This document shows, one piece after another, positions 1 through 5,116 of a stretch of DNA of 5,252 nucleotides. The notes beneath the pieces were generated by a model that did no database searches, was not told the DNA's origin, and was given only the letters and a program-made list of their open reading frames with translations. Position numbers and translations under genes: made by a program. Location: contig JANLHE010000500.1 in NCBI GenBank assembly GCA_024653875.1, forward strand, positions 1-5,252. Reading direction: 5' to 3'. The stretch comes from Acidobacteriota bacterium. GTDB lineage: Bacteria; Acidobacteriota; Vicinamibacteria; Vicinamibacterales; SCN-69-37. Position 1 is the stretch's first letter. The number at the start of each line of letters is the position of its first letter.

Positions 1-9
1 TCTCTGTAG

Positions 10-69
10 ACGGAGGGCACGGGCTTTAGCCCGTGCCGCACGCCCCGGGCTGAAGCCCGGGGCCTCCGT
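10..69. repeat. REP-like double hairpin with closing outer stem
   Basis: Two adjacent perfect palindromes sit inside a third pairing. Hairpin 1 pairs 16-25 with 28-37 (GGCACGGGCT / AGCCCGTGCC). Hairpin 2 pairs 43-51 with 54-62 (CCCCGGGCT / AGCCCGGGG). The outer arms 10-16 (ACGGAGG) and 63-69 (CCTCCGT) are also complementary, so the whole unit can fold as a three-way junction. Paired GC-rich palindromes of this type are typical of REP/BIME sequences scattered between genes in many bacteria. No REP-associated transposase (RAYT) gene lies in the window. The structure is read directly from the sequence; membership of a multi-copy family is inferred. Confidence 0.75.
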
Positions 70-95
70 ACGACTACACCCAAGTGAAAACTGCT

Positions 96-261
96 CTAGC
101 AGCCCGTGGTGAAAGTCGGCCGTGGCACCGAGCAGGGCGATGCGCCTGGCTGACAAGGCGCGACGACCGAGAATACCGAGTGTATTCGAGGGAGGAGCAA
201 CGCTGTCAGCCGGGATGCAGCGCCCTGCGAATGCAGGCCGACTTTCACCACGGGCTGTTAG
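96..261. repeat. Inverted-repeat element with extensive internal pairing (MITE-like or structured RNA)
   Basis: A perfect 22-bp inverted repeat pairs 100-121 with 236-257. It extends to 26 bp (96-121 / 236-261) with one G/T wobble at 99/258. Inside are further nested arms in the same order: 132-139 with 221-228 (GCAGGGCG / CGCCCTGC), 148-155 with 204-211 (GGCTGACA / TGTCAGCC), and an apical hairpin 171-176 with 182-187 (GAATAC / GTATTC, 5-nt loop). The whole 166 nt can therefore fold into one long rod. No convincing ORF lies inside, so it is not a self-sufficient IS. It may be a non-autonomous miniature element, a solo RNA remnant of a transposon, or a 3' structure of the minus-strand operon. 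On the minus strand a TTTT run follows just outside the left arm, so it may also help terminate transcription. Confidence 0.7.
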
Positions 262-716
262 GACCCTGGGCTCTTCACGAGTTTCAAGGGACCCGCGGCA
301 GACACGATCGTGAGAATCTCCTGCACGTGCTCTGTCTCGACCGCGATCTGTGCCCGGACAAACGCCTCGAGTACCGGATGGCCTGCGGCGCGCGGCAGGA
401 AGTCTCTGTAGGCGTCCAACGCCTGCTGCTCGACATCCAGCGCCTCGGCCAACGCCTCGGCGGGACCGATTGGGCCGCCATCCAGGGACAGATTGATGTG
501 CAGACGCGGGATGTGGCCGAGCGAACGAATCTGCTGGGCGATGGCATCCGCGTGTTCCAGGGTTTCCCGCAGTGCCTCCTCGAAGAACTTCTCCGCGGCG
601 GCCCGCCCGCTCCCGCGCAGGCGGAATCGCATCTGAAAATAGCGGAGGCAGGCCTCCGTTTCCTCCGCCATCAGACGATTCAGGTCCTCCACGAGCTCAA
701 CACGATTTGCGCACAT
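258..716 (-). CDS. Bacterioferritin-like (ferritin-superfamily) protein
   Basis: The gene encodes 152 residues, close to the roughly 155-160 of bacterioferritins, predicted as a cytoplasmic four-helix bundle for iron binding or storage. Aligned by eye to E. coli Bfr, the diiron ligands correspond to E19 (for E18), H55 (H54), E96 (E94), E127 and H130; the last pair forms the ExxH of helix D (E127-T-E-H130), and Y26 matches Bfr Y25. The helix-B ExxH is altered: T52 occupies the place of bridging Glu51, with a glutamate one residue earlier (E51). The haem-ligand Met52 of Bfr is Leu53 here, so haem binding is not supported. The start at 716 gives the family-like N-terminus. No clear Shine-Dalgarno precedes it; the regulator stop is only 11 nt upstream, so co-transcription and coupled translation are likely. 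The TAA stop lies within the end of the inverted-repeat element. It could alternatively belong to another ferritin-like family. Confidence 0.85.
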   Translation of the reverse strand: MCANRVELVEDLNRLMAEETEACLRYFQMRFRLRGSGRAAAEKFFEEALRETLEHADAIAQQIRSLGHIPRLHINLSLDGGPIGPAEALAEALDVEQQALDAYRDFLPRAAGHPVLEAFVRAQIAVETEHVQEILTIVSAAGPLKLVKSPGS

Positions 717-727
717 CGCCGGAGAAA

Positions 728-1255
728 TCAGATGGCGCGCTTGAGTTCATCCATCAGGCACTGCCCCTTGCAGACGTCGCACGTGCGGCTCTTCGGACAG
801 TCCCCGTGGAAACGGCGAAAACGCGCAGCCAGATCGCGTGTTGCTCGCGTCTCGCTTGTGAGAAAGCGCAGAAAGAGCGCGAGCCGCTCACCGGTGACCT
901 GGCTGATCAGATGCTCGATCTTGCAACTGTCTATCTCCGCTTGCGTTGCGGGTACACCAAGCACGTCCGAGAGGAATGTTTTCAAGATCACGCGTTTGGC
1001 CATTACCGATTTCGCGGCTTGGAGCCCGGTGGGCGTGAGTTTCACGAGCCGGTGGGCGTCGGTGTCGACCCAGCCGCGCTTCTTCAGCGTGCGCAGGTTG
1101 ATCGACACACTGCCGCGCGTGATGCTGAGCGCGCGCGCGATATCCGAAACGCGGGCCCAGCCGCCGTACTTCTGGCCCACGTCGTAGATGGCCAGCAGGT
1201 GGTGGGCAGCGCTGTGCGTCAGTTCGTTCGCTTCGAACTCTTTCCACGTTTCCAT
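728..1255 (-). CDS. DtxR/MntR-family metal-dependent transcriptional regulator with C-terminal Cys tail
   Basis: The protein has 175 residues from ATG 1255. A winged helix-turn-helix spans about 34-63 (core SDIARALSITRGSVS), followed by the wing and LTPTG, then a dimerisation/metal domain. Aligned by eye to DtxR, the primary metal site is present as H18 (for Met10), C111 (Cys102), E114 (Glu105) and H115 (His106) in the family motif CKIEH. The ancillary-site ligands are replaced: R88 (His79), K92 (Glu83), E107 (His98). There is no SH3/FeoA-like third domain. Instead the tail carries C153, C159, C162 and C166 (CX5CX2CX3C), which could bind zinc or an Fe-S cluster; that is inferred. An in-frame TTG at 1276 would add seven residues, but ATG 1255 fits the predicted transcription start. 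The first gene of a two-gene unit with the ferritin-like gene, it probably represses itself and the divergent receptor operon in a metal-dependent way. Confidence 0.9.
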   Translation of the reverse strand: METWKEFEANELTHSAAHHLLAIYDVGQKYGGWARVSDIARALSITRGSVSINLRTLKKRGWVDTDAHRLVKLTPTGLQAAKSVMAKRVILKTFLSDVLGVPATQAEIDSCKIEHLISQVTGERLALFLRFLTSETRATRDLAARFRRFHGDCPKSRTCDVCKGQCLMDELKRAI

Positions 1256-1262
1256 GGCGGCA

Positions 1263-1292
1263 TGTATACCACACAAGTGATTGACATATCAA
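1263..1292 (-). promoter_or_regulatory. Promoter of the regulator/ferritin-like unit, apparently leaderless
   Basis: On the minus strand TTGATA (1292-1287, five of six matches to the -35 consensus) is followed after 18 nt by TATACA (1268-1263), preceded by TGG as in an extended -10. The expected start of transcription, seven nt downstream, is the A of the regulator ATG at 1255. No Shine-Dalgarno is visible upstream of that ATG. Both facts point to a leaderless mRNA. This is a consensus match by eye only. Confidence 0.5.
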
Positions 1293-1295
1293 TCA
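1278..1295. promoter_or_regulatory. Palindromic operator shared by divergent promoters
   Basis: TGATTGACATATCAATCA has perfect 7-bp arms (1278-1284 and 1289-1295); all but one of the nine symmetric pairs match. It overlaps the -35 boxes of both predicted promoters, and its centre is about 31 nt from each predicted start of transcription, so one bound protein dimer could block both directions. The adjacent DtxR-like regulator is the obvious candidate ligand. The sequence does not resemble the classical TTAGGTTAGSCTAACCTAA iron box, so its specificity may be its own. Confidence 0.6.
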
Positions 1296-1310
1296 TACGC
1301 TTGCTAAGGT
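1281..1310 (+). promoter_or_regulatory. Promoter of the TonB receptor operon
   Basis: A consensus TTGACA (1281-1286) is followed after 18 nt by TAAGGT (1305-1310), preceded by TGC as in an extended -10. The -10 itself is weak (three of six matches). The transcript would begin near 1317 and carry a leader of about 180 nt before the receptor ATG at 1500. The -35 lies inside the palindromic operator. Confidence 0.45.
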
Positions 1311-1354
1311 ACCCCACGACCGATTCGCTCGGACGCGATCGCGCTGAATAAGAA

Positions 1355-1386
1355 AGCCCGCGCGGTGCTGAAGACACCGGCGGGCT
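1355..1386 (-). terminator. Strong hairpin in the divergent spacer, possible minus-strand terminator
   Basis: Positions 1355-1361 (AGCCCGC) pair with 1380-1386 (GCGGGCT), and 1363-1367 (CGGTG) pair with 1375-1379 (CACCG). This gives a 12-bp stem with G1362 bulged and a 7-nt loop. On the minus strand the stem is followed by TTCTTATTC, a loose T-rich tract, so it could stop antisense transcription coming from the receptor gene. On the plus strand no T-run follows, and there it would be a hairpin in the receptor leader. No known riboswitch class is recognised. Confidence 0.3.
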
Positions 1387-1482
1387 GATCGAACGCTTTG
1401 GTCCGGACAGACCGTGTCATTTGCTCGCGCGCCTGACGCGCCCGACTTCCGCATTGTAGGGAGCCGCGCGTGTCGGCGCAAT

Positions 1483-1496
1483 AGGCCAGGAGGCCT
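1483..1496 (+). promoter_or_regulatory. Shine-Dalgarno of the receptor gene inside a small hairpin
   Basis: AGGAGG at 1488-1493 lies six nt before the ATG at 1500 and fixes that start. The same bases belong to a short stem, AGGCC (1483-1487) with GGCCT (1492-1496), with AGGA as the loop. Part of the site is therefore paired and part exposed, which could tune initiation mildly. Confidence 0.65.
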
Positions 1497-1499
1497 TTT

Positions 1500-3824
1500 A
1501 TGCGCCGTGTATCGTTCGCTGTTGTCGCACTACTCGTCGGCCATCTTCTCTCAGCAGGTCTGGGCGCGCGATCGTCGTCCGGGCAGGACCGTCCGCCAGC
1601 GGCCGCCGTCGGTCCCGTGGCCCAGACCCCGCCGCTCACCGGAGTCATCGTCGATCCGCAGGGACGCCCCGTGGCAGGTGTCGCCCTCGTCCTGAGCGAT
1701 GGGCAGGGCGAAAGGGCCCAGGCCGCGACGGGCGCTGACGGCGCGTTCTCCCTGACCGCGGGCCTCCCCAAGAGGGGCCGCCTGCGGGTCACCGCCCGCG
1801 GATTCGCGCCGGTCGACGTCCCTCTGACCTCCGAAACGCCCGTCCCGTTGCAGATCCGCCTCAAGCTGGCCGGCTTGTCAGAGACTGTAACGGTGCGCGG
1901 CGCGGCCGACACCGTGCGCGCGCGCGTGGAACGGGCCTATGACGAGACGAAGGCTGTCGCGTCCCTCGATGGTGAGGTTGCCGCCTCCTATAACCCCATG
2001 GCCAACCACGCGAGCCTCCGCCTTCTGCCCGGCGTCATCGACGGCGGCGGGTCGGGACGCGACCGGTTCGGCACGCCGTCGAACATTCGTGGCGGCGCGG
2101 CCTGGGGCGTGGTGGAAACGGTGGACGAGTATCCGGCCATCAACATCACGCCCGTCTCGGCTGAGGACGGGGGCTACACGGCGAGCTTTTCGTCGATCAT
2201 CCCGTCGATCGCGCTGCGCTCCATCGGCGTGTCGACGGGTGGACTCGGCGTCTCCTACGGGCAGGCGTCCGGTGGCGTCGTCCGCAACCGCCTGAAGAGC
2301 GGCACCATCGGTGTGCCAGAGACCAATGCCCGCGTCGAGCTGCTCAGCCTCGGCGAGGGCATCCTCATGGCCGACCATGGCGGCGGCCAGGGCAACGTGG
2401 ACTACTACGTGGCAGCGCAGACCTCGCTCGCGGACTACGGCAATGCCTACGAGACGTTTCCGCGCGCCATTCAGAACCTCGCACTCGGCTCGGGACTGGT
2501 CAAGCTTGGGGTCCGCACGTCTCCGCGCGGACGCTGGGAGCTCTTCTACGTCGGCGGCGGTGAGCGGCACGAGTACGCCCAGGTGACGGGCTCCGGGGCT
2601 GCCGCCGTGCGGCACGACTATCACACTGACAAGGCCAACCACTTCCTGGCGACACGCTACGACTGGCGTCCTCAGGACAACTTCGTCGTGGGCGTCGGGG
2701 TCACGCAGAACTGGTTCCGGGAAAACCGCGTCGAGGACGCTGCCGCGGGCGCGACGATTGACGTCTCGCGCCGCAACCGGCCGCAGCGGGCGACCCACGT
2801 CTTCGCCAACGCCGACTGGCAGGGGCGTCTCGGCGAGCGCGTCGCCTACTCGTCCTCGGCGGGCCTCGACCTGACATGGGACCGCTTCGAGGATGTGACG
2901 ACGAAGCCGATCCGGTTTGAGTTCGGCGAACAGGCGCTGTACTGGCGCAATGCCGTGACGATCGGCCGGCGCCTCACGTTGACCGGCGGGCTTCGCCTCG
3001 CCAACGTCGACAACGGTTTCCGGACCGACGCCCGCCTGCTGTACGAGGCCGGCGCGGCGGTCACCGTACCAGGTGCCGAGACGAAGATTTACGGCTCGTG
3101 GTCCACTGGCTACAAGCTGAACAAGGCGTTCTACCTCTGGTGGGGCGGCGGCAACTTCATTGCCCGTGAGCCGGCGAACGGCCTGGTGCCTTCGTCCACA
3201 GAGACGGCCGAGATCGGCATCGAGCAGCCGGTCAGGATGGGCGACCGGACGGGAACGGTGCGTGTCTCCACCTACCTGACCCACGAGGACGACCTCTTCA
3301 ACTTCGGCAACAGTGGGTCGGGCGTCCCGTTCTACGACGACGCTCGCACGCGCGGCGTCGAGGTGTGGACGGAGTGGCGGCTTGGCTTCGTGCGCCCGTT
3401 CGCCTCCCTCACGTGGCTGCGGTCGACGCGCGACTCGAGCACGAACCCGGCGGCGACCAACGTGGATCTGCGCTTCTCGCCGCTCCCGAACTGGGTGTCC
3501 GGCGCGGGCGCGGCGTTCGATCTCCACGAACGCCTGGCGCTCTCCGTCTTCGGCACCTACAACGACGGCGGCGTGTCGGAGGCCCTCGTGGGGGACGACA
3601 TCCTCGTGACACGCTTCGGTGGCTACGGACAGGTCAACGCCGCCGCGGAATGGCGCGCCGGCGAACGCTGGTCGCTCGTTGGTCGCCTGGAGAACCTGCT
3701 GAACGACCGCAAGCGCGGGTACGACCGAACCACGTTCTCTCCCGATGGGCGCGCGACGCTCAACCCCGGCACGCAGATCGATCCCGGGCTGGTGGCGGCC
3801 ATCGGCGTGCAGGTGAAGTTCTGA
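1500..3824 (+). CDS. TonB-dependent outer-membrane receptor with carboxypeptidase-like N-terminal domain
   Basis: The protein has 774 residues. A signal peptide occupies about 1-23 (MRR, then a hydrophobic run to about residue 20). A carboxypeptidase-regulatory-like beta-sandwich spans about 45-123 (LTGVIVDPQGRPVAGV). A TonB-box-like segment ETVTVRG follows at 128-134. The plug, about 150-268, contains LRLLPGV, the characteristic IRG (196-198) and YGQASGGV. The rest is a 22-strand-type beta-barrel with the late LENLLND motif (730-736) and a C-terminal phenylalanine (VKF), as expected for outer-membrane insertion. It should import a ligand using TonB-ExbBD energy. The ligand cannot be read from the sequence; a metal chelate such as a ferric siderophore is inferred from the adjacent metal regulator, ferritin-like gene and PepSY partner. 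It is the first gene of the plus-strand operon and is preceded by a strong ribosome binding site. At 774 residues it has siderophore-receptor size, smaller than Oar-like receptors of about 1000 residues. Confidence 0.92.
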   Translation: MRRVSFAVVALLVGHLLSAGLGARSSSGQDRPPAAAVGPVAQTPPLTGVIVDPQGRPVAGVALVLSDGQGERAQAATGADGAFSLTAGLPKRGRLRVTARGFAPVDVPLTSETPVPLQIRLKLAGLSETVTVRGAADTVRARVERAYDETKAVASLDGEVAASYNPMANHASLRLLPGVIDGGGSGRDRFGTPSNIRGGAAWGVVETVDEYPAINITPVSAEDGGYTASFSSIIPSIALRSIGVSTGGLGVSYGQASGGVVRNRLKSGTIGVPETNARVELLSLGEGILMADHGGGQGNVDYYVAAQTSLADYGNAYETFPRAIQNLALGSGLVKLGVRTSPRGRWELFYVGGGERHEYAQVTGSGAAAVRHDYHTDKANHFLATRYDWRPQDNFVVGVGVTQNWFRENRVEDAAAGATIDVSRRNRPQRATHVFANADWQGRLGERVAYSSSAGLDLTWDRFEDVTTKPIRFEFGEQALYWRNAVTIGRRLTLTGGLRLANVDNGFRTDARLLYEAGAAVTVPGAETKIYGSWSTGYKLNKAFYLWWGGGNFIAREPANGLVPSSTETAEIGIEQPVRMGDRTGTVRVSTYLTHEDDLFNFGNSGSGVPFYDDARTRGVEVWTEWRLGFVRPFASLTWLRSTRDSSTNPAATNVDLRFSPLPNWVSGAGAAFDLHERLALSVFGTYNDGGVSEALVGDDILVTRFGGYGQVNAAAEWRAGERWSLVGRLENLLNDRKRGYDRTTFSPDGRATLNPGTQIDPGLVAAIGVQVKF

Positions 3825-3826
3825 GC

Positions 3827-5116
3827 ATGCCGAGCGCGGCGTCGTTCCGCGACGCGCCTCGCACGGCTTCGTTCCGCGACGCGCCTCGCGCGTCGAGGGC
3901 GCGCTGGTGGTTCCACCAGGTTCACGTGTGGGCCGGCGTCGTGGCGGCGCTGTACGTCATCGTGTCGTGCTTGACCGGATCGGCGATGATGTTCCGGCAG
4001 GAGCTCACCGCGCTCGCCACCGCCACGCCGCGCGCGCGCATCGAGGCGGGGGAGGCGCCGGTCTCCGCCCAGGCCGCGCTCGAGGCGCTCGAGGCGCTTG
4101 AGGCGCTCGATGTCATGTCCGGCGCGATGCCGCCCGCGCGGCTCGCGTCGTTGCAGCCGCCCGTCGAGGACGGGCTCCCGTACCACGGCGTCCTTGTTGG
4201 CAATGGTCAGTACGTCGTCGCCGAGGTGAACCCCGTCACGGGCGTCGTGACCGGTCTGGTCACGCGGCAGAACAGCACGTGGCGGTTTATCGAGGACCTG
4301 CACAACAACCTGCTCACCGGACGGAGCGGGCGGGTGGCCAATGGCGTCGGGGGCATCGCCGTCGCGGTGCTCTGCCTGACGGGCATCGTGATCTGGTGGC
4401 AAGGCCGCGCGCGCTGGCGCCGTGGCCTGACAGTGGCGTGGCGCGCGCGCTGGCCTCGCCTGCTGTGGGATCTGCACGGGGCGATGGGAATCTGGTTCCT
4501 GCCGATCACGTTCGTCATCGCTGTCTCGGGCGTCTACTTCACGTGGCCGGCGGTGTTCCGCTCGGCGGTCGCCCTGGTGACCCCCGTCCCGGCGCCATCG
4601 GCACCCCTGCGATTCGAGGAGGCGGCGAATCGTCCACGCGCGTCCGCCGATCGCCTGATTGCCGCCGCTGCCGCCGCGGTGCCCGGGCAGCGGGTCTTCG
4701 CGTTGCAACTGCCAGGCGATCCGCGGCAGGCCGTCCGCGCACAGATGACGCGGGGCGGGCACGATATCGCGGCGCACAGGGACGCCGTCCTTCTGCATCC
4801 CGTCGAAGCCCGTGTGGTCGGGCTCGAGCGCCACGCCGATCGCCCGCTGGGCGACCGGATCGTCCGCTGGATCGGCCCGCTGCACGGCGGGCACTTCGCG
4901 GGCCGCGTCAGTCAGACCCTGTGGTTCGTGGCCGGGCTGGTGATGGCCGGCCTGGCGGGCACCGGCCTCGTGCTCTGGTGGAATCGCGTCGTGCGGCGCC
5001 TCCCTGGCGCGGAGGCGCGCGCGCCTGGGCTCGACCAGGAGGTCGCCGACGGGGGCCGTGGCACCGTGGTATCTCATTTGCGATCCTCGCCGGGTCGCGG
5101 CTTGGAGTTCTCGTGA
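3827..5116 (+). CDS. PepSY-associated transmembrane protein (PiuB-like, putative iron-uptake reductase)
   Basis: The protein has 429 residues and four predicted membrane helices, about 34-56, 170-191, 217-240 and 363-387. The first begins with the family-typical HQVHVWAGV and ends near LTGSAMMFRQE. A periplasmic PepSY-like part includes VNPVTGVVTGLV (134-145), followed by LHNNLLTG (158-165). WDLHGAMG (214-221) opens helix 3 and GPLHGGHFAG (350-359) precedes helix 4. Histidines at 30, 33, 159, 217 and 353 lie at membrane edges, where family members are thought to bind haem. Relatives are commonly encoded next to siderophore receptors and proposed to reduce ferric chelates; the role here is inferred. 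ATG 3827 lies 2 nt after the receptor stop, with AGGTGA 10 nt upstream, so translation is probably coupled. The reading frame stays open further upstream, but that part overlaps the receptor in another frame. The N-terminal tail (1-26) contains a tandem duplication. Confidence 0.88.
   Translation: MPSAASFRDAPRTASFRDAPRASRARWWFHQVHVWAGVVAALYVIVSCLTGSAMMFRQELTALATATPRARIEAGEAPVSAQAALEALEALEALDVMSGAMPPARLASLQPPVEDGLPYHGVLVGNGQYVVAEVNPVTGVVTGLVTRQNSTWRFIEDLHNNLLTGRSGRVANGVGGIAVAVLCLTGIVIWWQGRARWRRGLTVAWRARWPRLLWDLHGAMGIWFLPITFVIAVSGVYFTWPAVFRSAVALVTPVPAPSAPLRFEEAANRPRASADRLIAAAAAAVPGQRVFALQLPGDPRQAVRAQMTRGGHDIAAHRDAVLLHPVEARVVGLERHADRPLGDRIVRWIGPLHGGHFAGRVSQTLWFVAGLVMAGLAGTGLVLWWNRVVRRLPGAEARAPGLDQEVADGGRGTVVSHLRSSPGRGLEFS
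3839..3892 (+). repeat. 27-bp tandem duplication in the PepSY gene N-terminus
   Basis: Two adjacent 27-bp units (3839-3865 and 3866-3892) match at 25 of 27 positions. They encode ASFRDAPRT and ASFRDAPRA, residues 5-22, just before the first membrane helix. Unit length is a multiple of three, so the frame is kept. It looks like a recent in-frame duplication that lengthened the cytoplasmic tail. Confidence 0.9.
4076..4111 (+). repeat. 9-bp tandem repeat, four units, encoding Ala-Leu-Glu
   Basis: GCGCTCGAG is repeated four times; unit 3 has one change (CTT for CTC) and unit 4 ends GAT. The units encode ALE-ALE-ALE-ALD, residues 84-95 of the PepSY protein, in the predicted helix of the periplasmic PepSY-like region. 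Copy-number slippage would keep the frame and change helix length by three residues per unit. Confidence 0.9.

Noticed and set aside
96..261. Complete insertion sequence
   Set aside because: At 166 nt there is no room for a transposase and no convincing ORF or clear target-site duplication was seen, so only a non-autonomous element or structured RNA is supported.
84..1187. Long plus-strand open frame across the ferritin-like and regulator genes
   Set aside because: It is antisense to two well-supported genes, has no recognisable domain and an Arg-rich low-complexity composition; it is a by-product of GC-rich codon use.
1355..1386. Known metal or cobalamin riboswitch in the receptor leader
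   Set aside because: Only a simple bulged hairpin was found; no B12-box or other conserved riboswitch core was recognised.
1304..1912. 202-codon minus-strand open frame across the spacer and receptor start
   Set aside because: Low-complexity composition with no motif; it would cover the divergent promoter and the receptor signal-peptide region.
1878..3527. 549-codon minus-strand open frame inside the receptor gene
   Set aside because: It mirrors the receptor codons, is rich in Arg/Val/Ala with no motif, and the sense strand encodes a clear TonB-dependent receptor.
3365..3826. Upstream extension of the PepSY reading frame into the receptor gene
   Set aside because: The extension is Arg-rich junk in the receptor's shifted frame; ATG 3827, just after the receptor stop, gives a sensible N-terminus.
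3623..5077. 484-codon minus-strand open frame inside the PepSY gene
   Set aside because: It has no domain, signal or membrane pattern, while the opposite strand has four membrane helices and family motifs.
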